DNA of 64,000 bases from positions 310,001 through 374,000 of the forward strand of contig NZ_QJRY01000001.1 in the NCBI RefSeq assembly GCF_003205195.1, written 5' to 3'. The stretch comes from Peteryoungia wuzhouensis. GTDB taxonomy: Bacteria > Pseudomonadota > Alphaproteobacteria > Rhizobiales > Rhizobiaceae. Each line of letters opens with the position of its first letter. The stretch's first letter is position 1. Made by a program: the position numbers and the translations under genes. Below, piece by piece: positions 42,716 to 52,059 of this stretch. Under the pieces are notes generated by a model. The model did no database searches. It worked only from the letters and a program-made list of their open reading frames with translations, and was not told the DNA's origin.

Positions 42716-45004
42716 CTACTCGTGCAGCGACTGCACCACCCGGTTGGCGATGGTGAGGCGTTCGGCGAGCGTCGTGGCACAGAGCCGATGGATGAGAAGT
42801 GCCAATTGCGGATCCGCCTTTTCCAGATGACGCAGCTGTTGCCTGACGAGACGGTAGACGGTCGAGGGGACTTCGGCGACGACATCGGCCGTGCGCGGAC
42901 CGCCCCGATAGATCGCGATTTCCCCGAGCACGACACCGGGCTTCACCGTGCGCAGGCGCAAGGACCGGCCATCCGGCAGGCGGGCCTCGACCTTGGCCCT
43001 GCCCTTCCACAACAGGAACAGATCGTCGCCGGGCTCTCCGGCGCGAATAAAACGATCACCGGGCTCAAGATCGATCCGCTCCATCGCGGCAACCAGATCG
43101 TGCAGCCTGGCATTGGGGCCGATGGTCTGGGCCAGATAGTCCTCGACATCGTTCCAGTCGACCTCGCGCGGCAAACTCGCCAGCAGGCGCTCCTCACAGC
43201 GTTCCAGCGCATGATCGAGATCGCGCTCGATACCGACGGTCGGGTCGTCCACGACATCGAGACCATTGCGGCGCAGCGCCGTCTCGACCCGTTTGTTCAA
43301 GCCGCAGACCAGAAGCTCGACCTCGCTTGCCACCAGCATGTTGCGGATCTTGACGAAGGCGGCGCAGGCGGCGGCGTCCATGCCGCTCACCCGGCGGAAA
43401 TCGAGAATGACGAAGCGCAGCGACAGTCGCGTGCGATCGGCAAGCCGCTGGCGAACGGCGCCGATGATCTGCTCGACGGTGCCGAAGAAGAGGAATTCCT
43501 GGAGTTCCAGAACCTGGACCTGATCGCCCTCGAGATCCAGCACAGCGTTTTCGGCGATGGGACGATCGATGCTGGAGCGGCGCTGACGCCCTGACGTATC
43601 GGCCCGGATTACCGAGAGGCGGGCATAGTTGTAGACGAAGGTGACAATCGACAGCGCCAGGCCCAGCGCCATGCCGCCGATGAAGCCGAAGGCCAGCATG
43701 CCAAGCGGAATGGCAAGGACCACCAGCCATTCGCTGACAGGCAGCTGGCGGCGCGAACCCCAGAGCCAGTCGTGGATCAGCTCGAAACCGAGGGTGAGCA
43801 TCAGGCCGGCGGCGATGAAGGTGGGCATGGCGCCGGCCAGCTGGCTGGCAAAGGGCAGCATCAAAAGCAGGACGCCGGCCGTGGCGATGCCGACAGAACG
43901 GGCATGCGCGCCCATGCGGTTGGCGAGCAGGGTCATGCTCAGCCCCGAAAAGCCCGGAGCGCCACCGAGGCCGCCTGCCACGAGGTTGGCAAGGCCAGCG
44001 ATGCGCAGTTCGGCATCGGCATCGATCTCACGGCGCGTCGCGACCTCCAGCCCGCTGGTGTTCAGGAGAACACCGACCATGCTGAGCAGAGCCACCGAGG
44101 CAATGGCCGGAAGCGCATGGGCGACCACACCCCAATCCGCGCCGGTGACGATGGCGAGCGGTGACGGCAATTGCAGTCCCGATGTCGGCGGCATGGACGG
44201 CAACCACTGCAGCATACGGGCCTGTTCCGCACTGGCGCCGATCACCGCCAGCATTGCGTAGAACAGCAACGCGCCCGCGAGCATGACGAGAGGTGCGGTT
44301 ACGGGGTTGCTGGCATTTTTCAACGCCAGCGTCAGCACAATGGCGAAGATCAGCGCGATATAGAGATTGGCGAGGGCCTGGTGGCCAAGAGGCTGGATGA
44401 GAAGTTGTGCCAGCGAGCGATCACCGACCACCATCATGATTGCGCCCTGGATGAGCAGAAAACCGGAGCCTGCGAGGAAGCCTGCCACCACCGAGAAGGG
44501 CATGAAACGCACCAGCCGGCCAAAGCGGCAGGCGCCGAAAATCCAGAAGATTGCGCCGGTGACCACCGCGCTTGTGCCGAGAATGGCAAAGGCGGTGTCG
44601 ATGCGCGCCGCTTCGGAGGCCGACTGGAGCGACGGCTGGGCCATGGCTCCGGCGATGGCTGTCGCGAGGATCGCGATGCTTGCCTCCTGAACCTGACCGA
44701 CGCTGGAGGGATAGCGGCTGCGCAGGGCAATCAGCAGCGCGATGACGACGCAGGAGAGCAGGATGACACCGACCCCCATGCCGAAACCGGCGGCAAGCGG
44801 GCCGGTGAAGATGAGAGCGGCAAAAGCGATGCTGGTGCCGAGACCGTCAATGCCAGCAATGCCGGCAAAAAGCAGAGGTGCTGCAAGCCTTGCCAGCCGC
44901 CCCTTAGGCAGAGTTTTCGGCACCGTTGCCTCCCGTGCCGGAATGACGGCATCGGCGGGCAGTTCAGGCTGGAACTTGTAATTGCTGACGTTCACCGTGG
45001 CCAT
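42716..45004 (-). CDS. SulP anion transporter with STAS and cyclic-nucleotide-binding domains, paralog 1
   Basis: 762 residues from ATG 45004 (its ribosome site is poor, so an upstream start is possible). Membrane domain residues 45-470 of SLC26/SulP type (GAIFWIFGACRFGRLVRFMP, SSGLEVATRR-like NTSGLEVATRREID). The STAS domain is about 520-620 (ILDFRRVSGMDAAA), where the usual phosphorylated Ser is replaced by Ala. The C-terminal cNMP-binding domain is 640-760, with GDRFIRAGEPGDDLFLLWKG and phosphate-cassette GEIAIYRGGPRTADVV. Anion could be sulfate, bicarbonate or a carboxylate. It converges on the cyclase operon. Confidence 0.88.
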   Translation of the reverse strand: MATVNVSNYKFQPELPADAVIPAREATVPKTLPKGRLARLAAPLLFAGIAGIDGLGTSIAFAALIFTGPLAAGFGMGVGVILLSCVVIALLIALRSRYPSSVGQVQEASIAILATAIAGAMAQPSLQSASEAARIDTAFAILGTSAVVTGAIFWIFGACRFGRLVRFMPFSVVAGFLAGSGFLLIQGAIMMVVGDRSLAQLLIQPLGHQALANLYIALIFAIVLTLALKNASNPVTAPLVMLAGALLFYAMLAVIGASAEQARMLQWLPSMPPTSGLQLPSPLAIVTGADWGVVAHALPAIASVALLSMVGVLLNTSGLEVATRREIDADAELRIAGLANLVAGGLGGAPGFSGLSMTLLANRMGAHARSVGIATAGVLLLMLPFASQLAGAMPTFIAAGLMLTLGFELIHDWLWGSRRQLPVSEWLVVLAIPLGMLAFGFIGGMALGLALSIVTFVYNYARLSVIRADTSGRQRRSSIDRPIAENAVLDLEGDQVQVLELQEFLFFGTVEQIIGAVRQRLADRTRLSLRFVILDFRRVSGMDAAACAAFVKIRNMLVASEVELLVCGLNKRVETALRRNGLDVVDDPTVGIERDLDHALERCEERLLASLPREVDWNDVEDYLAQTIGPNARLHDLVAAMERIDLEPGDRFIRAGEPGDDLFLLWKGRAKVEARLPDGRSLRLRTVKPGVVLGEIAIYRGGPRTADVVAEVPSTVYRLVRQQLRHLEKADPQLALLIHRLCATTLAERLTIANRVVQSLHE

Positions 45005-45160
45005 TCCTGCAAGCTGGCGGGTCGATGCACCAGGGAGGCGAGGAGTTTGACCGATTGGTAGACCCGGCTTCAGCACCCGACAACGGGCGGCATCCGATGC
45101 GCCCAAACTTGGCCGATGATGTCGGCGGAAGCCTTTGTGCGCGTTGGCAAATTTGGCTTC

Positions 45161-47479
45161 TCATTCGTGCAGCGCCTGGACGACGCGATTGGCGATGGTC
45201 AGGCGCTCGGCAAGCGTCGTGGCGCAGAGCAGGTGTACCAGGACGGCCAGCTGCGGGTCGGTTTGTTCGAGACGGAGCAACGCGCTGCGGGCGAGCCTGT
45301 AGACCGTGGACGGCAGTTCGGCAACGACGTCGGCGGTGCGGGGGCCGTCGCGGTAGATCGCGATTTCACCGAGGACGACACCCGGTGTGACGGTGCGCAG
45401 GCGCAAGGTGCGGCCATTCGGCAGGCGGGCCTCGATCTTGGCACGGCCTTTCCAGAGGAGGAAAAGATCGTCACCGATCTCGCCGGCGCGGATGATGCGA
45501 TCACCGGGCGCCACGTCGACGCGCTGCATGATGGCGACGAGGTCGTGCAGGCGGTCGTTCGGCCCGATGGTGCGGGCGAGATAGTCTTCGACATTCTGCC
45601 AGCCTTGTTGCCTCAAGGCGCCTGCGAGCAGATGTTGCTCGCAGTGCTCCAGGGCGCGGTCGAGATCGGGTAGACGGAGCAGCGCCGCGTCGTCGTCCAG
45701 ATCGATGCCGTTGCGGCACAGGGTGCGTTCCGTCTCGCCGGACAGTCCGCAGAAGATCAGAACCGCGCCTTCGGCCGCAACGAGATTGCGGGTCTTCAGG
45801 AAGGTGATCGCGGCGGCGGCATCCATGCCGCTCACCCGACGGAAATCGAGGACCACATAATCGAGCCGCAGGCGCGTCTGATTGCGCAGGCGCTGGCGGA
45901 TCCGGTCCATCACCTGTTCAGCGGTGCCGAAGAAGAGGAATTCCTGCAGTTCGAGCAGCTGGACGCGGTCCCCTTCCCGCTCGATCACGGCGTTTTCGGC
46001 AATCGGGCGATCGACGCTCGACCGGCGCTCGCGGGACGAGGCTTCGACACGGATGACGGAGAGACTGGCGTAGTTGTAGACGAAGGTGACGACGGAGAGG
46101 GCGAGGCCAAGCGCCATCCCGGGGAGGAAACCCATGACGACCATGCCGAGCGGGATGGCGAGCACCGTCAGCCACTCGCTTTGGCTCAACTGGCGGCGCG
46201 ATTTCCACAACCAGTCATGCAGCATTTCAAAGCCAAGCGTCATCATCAGGCCGGCGGCGATGAAGACCGGCATGATGCCGGCGAGCTGTCCGGCAAAGGG
46301 CAGCATCAACAGCAAAACGGCTGCGGTGGCGAGGCCGACAAGCCGTGTCCTTGCTCCCATGCGGTTGGCGAGCATGGTCATGGACAGGCTGGCAAAACCC
46401 GGCGGCCCGCCGATCAGACCGACGACAATATTGGCGAGGCCGGCGGTGCGCATCTCGCGGTTGGCATCGATTTCCCGGCGGGTGGCAACTTCGAGACCGC
46501 TGGAATTGAGAAGAAGGCCGATCATGCTGAGAAGGATGACGGAAGAAACCGCCGGAAGCGTATGGGCCACCGCCCACCAGTCTGCGCCAAAAAAGACGGC
46601 GAGCGGCGATGGCAGGTCGAGGCCACCCGATGGTGGCATGGCCGGCAGCCAGTGGATGCGGCGGGCCTGTTCGAGCGGCAGGCCGATCGCGACCAGCAAT
46701 CCGTAAAAGAGCAGGCCGCCTCCGAGCATCACAAGCGGCCCCGTGGCGGGACTGGCAAAACGGCCGAGGCACCACAACAAGACGATGGCAAAGATGATGG
46801 CCACCAGCAGATTGCCGAGGACCGGGAGCTCATGGGGTTGCAACAACGCGGCAAACCCTCCCTTACCCAGCACCATCATCACGGCACCCTCGACCATCAG
46901 CGCGCCGGAGCCTGCCAGGAAGCCGGCGATGACGGAAAAGGGCAGGAACCGGATGAGCCTGCCGAAACCGAAGGCGCCGAAGAGCCAGAAGACAATACCG
47001 GTTGAAAGTCCGCTCACGGCCAAGACGGCAAAGGCGGTCAGCAACCTCGTCTCATCGGTCGCATCCGTCATCGCCGAGGTTGCTGCTGCGATGGCCGAGG
47101 CGAGGATGGCAACGCTTGGTTTGCGCACCTGGCCAATGCTGGAGGGATAACGGCTGAACAGCGCCATGGCCAGAACCAGCACGACGCTGGAGAGGAGGAT
47201 CAGGCCGACACCCATGCCGAAGCCCGAGGCAAGCGCGCCCGTGAAGATCAGGGCGGCAAAGGCGATGCTGGTGGAAAGCCCATCCATGCCGGCAACGAGG
47301 GCAAAGAGGAGTGAGGCGGTGATCGTGGCGAAGCGGTCCGAGCTGCGGGAGGCTGTGGGAGTGAGGACGCGGGAGGTCGTTGCACAGTCTGCCGCTTTGG
47401 CGGTTGCCTGTGAGGCTGACGGGTCGTTCAGGGACCCAGCGTTGCGTGTCGGACTGTGAAGATTCACTTTGGAATCCAT
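45161..47479 (-). CDS. SulP anion transporter with STAS and cyclic-nucleotide-binding domains, paralog 2
   Basis: 772 residues from ATG 47479 (a GTG six codons earlier is possible). Same three-part architecture as paralog 1 and clearly its tandem duplicate: FSRYPSSIGQVRKPSVAILA, SSGLEVATRREIDA, DFRRVSGMDAAAAITF, and cassette GEIAIYRDGPRTADVV. Most differences lie at the N-terminus and in the helices. Both copies keep the arginine and the adjacent threonine of the phosphate-binding cassette. The 157-bp gap between the copies allows a separate promoter for paralog 1. Confidence 0.88.
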   Translation of the reverse strand: MDSKVNLHSPTRNAGSLNDPSASQATAKAADCATTSRVLTPTASRSSDRFATITASLLFALVAGMDGLSTSIAFAALIFTGALASGFGMGVGLILLSSVVLVLAMALFSRYPSSIGQVRKPSVAILASAIAAATSAMTDATDETRLLTAFAVLAVSGLSTGIVFWLFGAFGFGRLIRFLPFSVIAGFLAGSGALMVEGAVMMVLGKGGFAALLQPHELPVLGNLLVAIIFAIVLLWCLGRFASPATGPLVMLGGGLLFYGLLVAIGLPLEQARRIHWLPAMPPSGGLDLPSPLAVFFGADWWAVAHTLPAVSSVILLSMIGLLLNSSGLEVATRREIDANREMRTAGLANIVVGLIGGPPGFASLSMTMLANRMGARTRLVGLATAAVLLLMLPFAGQLAGIMPVFIAAGLMMTLGFEMLHDWLWKSRRQLSQSEWLTVLAIPLGMVVMGFLPGMALGLALSVVTFVYNYASLSVIRVEASSRERRSSVDRPIAENAVIEREGDRVQLLELQEFLFFGTAEQVMDRIRQRLRNQTRLRLDYVVLDFRRVSGMDAAAAITFLKTRNLVAAEGAVLIFCGLSGETERTLCRNGIDLDDDAALLRLPDLDRALEHCEQHLLAGALRQQGWQNVEDYLARTIGPNDRLHDLVAIMQRVDVAPGDRIIRAGEIGDDLFLLWKGRAKIEARLPNGRTLRLRTVTPGVVLGEIAIYRDGPRTADVVAELPSTVYRLARSALLRLEQTDPQLAVLVHLLCATTLAERLTIANRVVQALHE

Positions 47480-47821
47480 AACGGGGAGCTCGACCACGGA
47501 TTGGTCTTGCGCAAATGGTAGACATCACCCGAGGCAGGCGGCAACGCTTAGGGGCAATCGGCCCAAAGATGGCCGCCGCATTGCAGCATGTTTATGCCGC
47601 GACGCGAAAACAACACGACGGGAAGAGTGTGCGTTTGTCACGGGGCAGACATTGCTGTCGTTGCTATAACTCCAATCAGTGTCCGCTTGCACGATCATCT
47701 GAATACGTTGATAAGGAACAAGAAATTCGATGTTCCGCAGCTCAATGGACTGTTCAGAAAGAGCCGCAGCGCACGCAGTCTGCTCGAAACTTGGACATTT
47801 TTGGCCAGGAAAGGACACCAT
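47480..47821. other. Divergent intergenic region upstream of SulP paralog 2
   Basis: About 340 bp. It contains CCAAAGATGGCCG at 47563-47575, a two-mismatch version of the motif before paralog 1 and the Slam-like gene. The rest is AT-richer and probably holds the promoter of the isomerase gene. Longer open frames here lack ribosome sites. Confidence 0.45.
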
Positions 47822-48163
47822 ATGCCCCATCTCTCGATTGAGTTCTCCGAGGGCATCGAGCGGAAATACGATATGCAATTGGTCTGCGAAAAGTTGTTCA
47901 CGGAACTTGCGGGGAGTCCTGTTTTTGAAGCCTCCGACATTAAAGTTCGCGCGAAGCCCGTCGCTTATTTTCGCATTGGCACCGATCCCCAGACCTTTGT
48001 CCATGCCACCCTCCTCCTCATGGAAGGGCGCGATGAGGCAACGCGTACAACGCTGAACCGGACGATCATTGAGAGATTGAGAGAGCTCCTTCCAGACGTC
48101 GGTAGCATCACGGTTCAAGATCTGGAAATCGAGCGAGCCACTTATCTCAAGAATCTGTTTTAA
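47822..48163 (+). CDS. 5-carboxymethyl-2-hydroxymuconate delta-isomerase-like protein (tautomerase superfamily)
   Basis: 113 residues from ATG 47822 with AAAGGA upstream. It begins MPHLSIEFSEG, putting the catalytic Pro1 after Met removal, as in CHMI/HpaF and related tautomerases. VRAKPVAYFRIG and FVHATLLLMEGRDEATR are family-typical. CHMI acts in homoprotocatechuate degradation, but no other pathway gene is nearby, so the physiological substrate is unknown. Confidence 0.82.
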   Translation: MPHLSIEFSEGIERKYDMQLVCEKLFTELAGSPVFEASDIKVRAKPVAYFRIGTDPQTFVHATLLLMEGRDEATRTTLNRTIIERLRELLPDVGSITVQDLEIERATYLKNLF

Positions 48164-48309
48164 TCACTGTCGCACGCGCATACCCTGTTTCTGTGCGTCT
48201 CTGGTTTCAAACGAGAAGCGGACATTAGCAGAACGGCGATAACGTGGAGGTTTGAGCTAGATCTGGTCAGAAGGTCGCTCGAATTCATGGCCGCTTTTTT
48301 TCCTCGGCC

Positions 48310-48834
48310 TCAGCGACCCGGCCCGGACGGCCCTTTGGCCTTCGACAGCACCGCAGTGCCGAGGCGTTCGATGGCGCGGCGCAGATTGTCGTCCTCGATG
48401 CCGTCCATCATCGTCTCCAAGCGGCGCGCCTTTTCACCCTGCAGCTTTTGAAGCGTCGGGCGGCGAAGCGCCGCATTCGAGACCGGCTTCTGCACGATAC
48501 GGATCTGGCCGATCGCCGGGTAGCCGAAGAAGCCGTTGATGCGGGCGATCAGCTCGCCCTGGGCATGGGACAGGAAAAGGGCGCGTGCGCCCTCGCAGGC
48601 GATGGTCAAGACCCCCGGCCGATGGCCGCCGTCTTCGGCAAGATCGCCACGCCGCGGCCAGGCGATCTTTTCCGGCCGGGTGCAATCGGCGAAACTCTCC
48701 CCGACGATGTCCTCCCAGGAGCCGAGCAGTGCCGTGTTGATACCGGCGCGGCGCGCAAGCACCGGATCAACGATGCCATTGGCGATCTCGGAGATCTGAT
48801 GGGCACCTCTGCGGCTAGGCTGATCCTTGGACAT
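48310..48834 (-). CDS. DUF721 (DciA-like) protein
   Basis: 174 residues from ATG 48834. It has the DUF721 core (LLGSWEDIVGESFADCTRP, then VLTIACEGARALFLSHAQGE and NGFFGYPAIGQIRIVQ). DciA is the ancestral helicase loader for DnaB in most bacteria, although alphaproteobacterial members are only partly characterised. In relatives it sits directly between mutY and dsbA/smc. It overlaps the O-antigen-ligase-like gene by 20 bases. Confidence 0.85.
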   Translation of the reverse strand: MSKDQPSRRGAHQISEIANGIVDPVLARRAGINTALLGSWEDIVGESFADCTRPEKIAWPRRGDLAEDGGHRPGVLTIACEGARALFLSHAQGELIARINGFFGYPAIGQIRIVQKPVSNAALRRPTLQKLQGEKARRLETMMDGIEDDNLRRAIERLGTAVLSKAKGPSGPGR

Positions 48835-50041
48835 CGTCACTCGCTTTTGGGGCAGCCGAAACTGCGATCACCAGACCAACCCAGAGGAAAAGGGCATTGT
48901 AGATCACATGACCAAAGATCTGGTTGACCGCGCCGCCCCAGACATAAACGAAAACAAGAATTGTAGCCATGAACAGGCGCGGGCTGAACAGTTTGTCGCG
49001 CGGACAGCGCCATGCGATCCATACCGGGCAGAACAGCAGCAGAACCAAAGCCACGAGACCGGGAATGCCATTGTCGAAGGCGGCCGTAATGAACCCATTG
49101 TGCCAATGATTGTAGTCATAGCCGAGCAGACCGATGAAATGGCGGCGGTTCTGGAAGCCATGTCCGGACCACGGTGCCTCAAGAACACCATTAAGTCCTT
49201 GGGACCACATGGTCAGGCGCTCGGTATAGGACCCCCCGAGTTGTGCGGTTTCGTCGCCCTCGACCGCGATCGCCCAGATGTCGGAAAAGCGCTGCCAGCT
49301 ATCGGAAACATACAATCCCACTCCCATAAAGAGCAGAATCCCCACAACAGCCAGGCAAACATGCCGAACTTTCATGCGGCCGCGAAGAAAGATCAACCAG
49401 TACAAGCCGAGCCCGAAGAGGGGGACTGGTATGATGCTCTTGGTCTGGGAGAAGAGTACGCAGAGAAAACCTGCGCAGAAGCCCGCTGCCGCAAGCCAGC
49501 GGTAGCGTCTGTCGGGATCGTTGAAACCCAAGAGCGCAAAGCTTGAAAAGAGCGCGCTCATTGCAGCGAAGGGGATAGCGTTGCCAGCCCCACCCTCGAC
49601 CCGCATATTGAGGATGAGCCCCTGGTAGAGAGCGATTGGAAGCGACACCAGCCCCCAAACGGCCGCCGCGATCCACATGGTGCGCAGAAGACTTTCGCGC
49701 GGAACCGTCGCCAATCGCGCCGCGACAAAGAAGGGAAGGAGGAAGTTGATGTGCTTGAGCGGCTGGCTCCACTCGTCGTCCGGCTTGGGGAAATAAGTCC
49801 CGAAGTGCATGAGAAAATAGATCAGCTGAACAGCGAAATAGAGGCCGGAAAGGGCTACGAACAAACCAATCGCACCATCCAGCCGCGGCTTCAGCACTCC
49901 GATGAGGAGATAAATCAGCGCAAGGCCCGCCGTTCCCATAAAACTGAAATCCATCACCGCCTTATGAAGGGAAGACAAGCTCAGGATGGCGAACAGCGCC
50001 CATGTCGTATTGCGGGTCAGGTCGGAGCGTTGTAGCTGCAT
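48815..50041 (-). CDS. O-antigen ligase/polymerase-like membrane protein (Wzy_C family)
   Basis: 408 residues, about ten to twelve membrane spans. The large periplasmic loop contains GSYTERLTMWSQGLNGVLEA and GYDYNHWHNGFITAAFDNGI, the HNGF-type motif of the WaaL/Wzy_C superfamily. Members ligate or polymerise undecaprenyl-linked glycans. The ribosome site GGAGAG precedes ATG 50041. Location between mutY and DUF721 is not typical, so this may be an accessory insertion. Confidence 0.82.
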   Translation of the reverse strand: MQLQRSDLTRNTTWALFAILSLSSLHKAVMDFSFMGTAGLALIYLLIGVLKPRLDGAIGLFVALSGLYFAVQLIYFLMHFGTYFPKPDDEWSQPLKHINFLLPFFVAARLATVPRESLLRTMWIAAAVWGLVSLPIALYQGLILNMRVEGGAGNAIPFAAMSALFSSFALLGFNDPDRRYRWLAAAGFCAGFLCVLFSQTKSIIPVPLFGLGLYWLIFLRGRMKVRHVCLAVVGILLFMGVGLYVSDSWQRFSDIWAIAVEGDETAQLGGSYTERLTMWSQGLNGVLEAPWSGHGFQNRRHFIGLLGYDYNHWHNGFITAAFDNGIPGLVALVLLLFCPVWIAWRCPRDKLFSPRLFMATILVFVYVWGGAVNQIFGHVIYNALFLWVGLVIAVSAAPKASDDVQGSA

Positions 50042-50113
50042 GATCTCTCCGGGTCATTGGTTACGGCTTTGGCCGCGCCACCGTCTAACCGCATCAAGGC
50101 TACCGCACAACCG

Positions 50114-51190
50114 ATGAAGCAAGACAAGAGCGCCATTCTTCTCGCTTGGTATGACCGGCATCACAGGGACCTGCCATGGCGCATTTCGCCTGCTGCAGCC
50201 AAAGACGGGGCGGTGCCGGACCCTTATCACATCTGGATGTCGGAAGTCATGCTGCAGCAGACGACGGTGGCAGCGGTGAAGGCGTATTTCGCCAAGTTCA
50301 TCAGCCGCTGGCCGACGGTGACGGACCTCGCGAAGGCGCCGAACGAGGATGTGATGGCGGCCTGGGCGGGGCTTGGCTACTATGCCCGGGCGCGCAATCT
50401 GAAGAAATGTGCGGAAGCCGTTGCCTTCGAGCATGGCGGGACCTTTCCCGACACTGAAGAAGGCTTGCGGGCCCTTCCCGGCATCGGCGACTATACCTCG
50501 GCAGCGATTGCGGCGATCGCCTTCAACCGTCCCTCCGCCGTGATGGACGGCAATGTCGAGCGGGTGATCTCGCGGCTCTTCGCCATCGATGCGCCGCTGC
50601 CGGGATCCAAGCCGCAGATGAAGGCCAAGGTTGCAGACCTGACCCCAACCGACCGGCCGGGCGATTTTGCCCAGGCGATGATGGATCTGGGTGCCACGAT
50701 CTGCACGCCCAAGCGACCCGCCTGCGCGCTCTGTCCGTTCAACGGCGACTGCCTTGCCTTGGCAACCGATGATCCCGAACGTTTTCCGGTCAAGGCGGCG
50801 AAGAAGGCAAAACCCGTCCGCCTGGGGGCCGCCTTCATTGCGGTGGACCGCGACGGGCGGTTGCTGTTGCGCAAGCGTGTCGACAGCGGGCTTCTGGGCG
50901 GCATGACGGAAGTGCCGACGACAGCCTGGACCTCGCGGCAGGATGGCGAGACCGGAGTGGATGCCGCCCCCTTCCCCGCCGCCTGGCAGCCGGCCGGCGC
51001 CATCAGCCATGTCTTCACCCATTTCGAACTGCGGCTCTCCATCTTCCGCGCCGGGCCGATCGACATACCCCCGGGAGATCACGGTTTCTGGGTGCCGGTC
51101 ATCGAACTTGATGGGGAGGCGCTGCCAACCGTCATGAAGAAGGCAATTGTGGCGGCTATTCCGACAGCCTTTCCAACTCCTAAGGGATAA
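50114..51190 (+). CDS. mutY: A/G-specific adenine glycosylase MutY
   Basis: 358 residues from ATG 50114 (a TTG at 50057 could extend it by 19 residues). Helix-hairpin-helix and catalytic region include LPGIGDYTSAAIAAIAF and VMDGNVERVISR with the catalytic Asp. The [4Fe-4S] ligands follow CxxxxxxCxxCxxxxxC in CTPKRPACALCPFNGDC. The C-terminal NUDIX-like domain recognises 8-oxoguanine. It removes adenine mispaired with 8-oxoG. Confidence 0.95.
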   Translation: MKQDKSAILLAWYDRHHRDLPWRISPAAAKDGAVPDPYHIWMSEVMLQQTTVAAVKAYFAKFISRWPTVTDLAKAPNEDVMAAWAGLGYYARARNLKKCAEAVAFEHGGTFPDTEEGLRALPGIGDYTSAAIAAIAFNRPSAVMDGNVERVISRLFAIDAPLPGSKPQMKAKVADLTPTDRPGDFAQAMMDLGATICTPKRPACALCPFNGDCLALATDDPERFPVKAAKKAKPVRLGAAFIAVDRDGRLLLRKRVDSGLLGGMTEVPTTAWTSRQDGETGVDAAPFPAAWQPAGAISHVFTHFELRLSIFRAGPIDIPPGDHGFWVPVIELDGEALPTVMKKAIVAAIPTAFPTPKG

Positions 51191-51193
51191 AAC

Positions 51194-51805
51194 ATGACCG
51201 AGATTCGCCATATCGTCTTCGACATCGGCAAGGTGCTGATCCATTACGATCCAAACCTGCCGTATCAGCGGATCATTCCCGATCCGGACGAACGGGCGAA
51301 GTTCTTTGCGACCGTCTGCACCCATGACTGGAACATCGAGCAGGATCGCGGCCGCAGCTGGGCCGAGGCGGAGGCCCTGCTCATTGGCGAATTTCCCGAG
51401 CACGAGGACAAGATCCGCGCTTTCCGGCTCCATTGGGCCGAGATGGTCCCGCATGCCTATGAGGACAGCGTCGCGATCATGACGAGCCTGATCGCATCGG
51501 GCCATGACGTGACGATGTTGACCAATTTTGCCGCCGACACCTTTGGCGAAGCGCGCAAGATGTACCCCTTCCTGAACGCGCCGCGCGGCGTCACCGTGTC
51601 GGGCGAAGTCGGCCTGATCAAGCCGGATGTGGCGATTTACCAGCGCCATGCGAAAGATTTCGACCTGTCCCCGGCGCATAGCGTCTTCATCGACGACAGT
51701 TTCCCCAATGTCGAAGGTGCGCGCGCCGCCGGCTGGCAGGCCGTGCATTTTACCGGGGCGGATCAACTGAAGGCGGATCTTCTGGCGCTGGGCGTCGGTG
51801 TGTAA
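51194..51805 (+). CDS. HAD-superfamily hydrolase (subfamily IA)
   Basis: 203 residues, starting 4 bases after mutY. Motif I is VFDIGKVLIHYDPN, motif II is MLTNF, motif III Lys is LIKPD and motif IV is VFIDDSFPNVEGA. It belongs with the YihX/epoxide-hydrolase-N group, where the second Asp of motif I is replaced by Gly; Lys instead of Asn at GKV is less common. Likely a phosphatase of sugar phosphates; substrate unknown. Co-transcribed with mutY. Confidence 0.87.
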   Translation: MTEIRHIVFDIGKVLIHYDPNLPYQRIIPDPDERAKFFATVCTHDWNIEQDRGRSWAEAEALLIGEFPEHEDKIRAFRLHWAEMVPHAYEDSVAIMTSLIASGHDVTMLTNFAADTFGEARKMYPFLNAPRGVTVSGEVGLIKPDVAIYQRHAKDFDLSPAHSVFIDDSFPNVEGARAAGWQAVHFTGADQLKADLLALGVGV

Positions 51806-52059
51806 AGTCAGCGCTGACAAAAAAATAGGCGCGGGTGGAGTTGGCGGACCCCGACCCGCGCCAGTTCCGGTCGCAAGCGACCGAAGGCGTTCCGGGCGGG
51901 TCGATTGACTGACGTCGTCCGTGTTTGTGTGTGTGGTGGTACGGTTGCCGGCTTGTCCGAAACTGGTCTCGATGACTAGATACCGTAAACGAAACCCGTC
52001 CGACGCAATTGCCGGCTCTTCCTCCCCCGGCCCTGTCGCTAATCTGCCCTGGAGACCCC

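Noticed and set aside
51808-51819. Perfect palindrome GTCAGCGCTGAC followed by A-run after the HAD gene
   Set aside because: Orientation of the A-run does not make a terminator for the plus-strand genes, and no regulator is nearby; too short to call.
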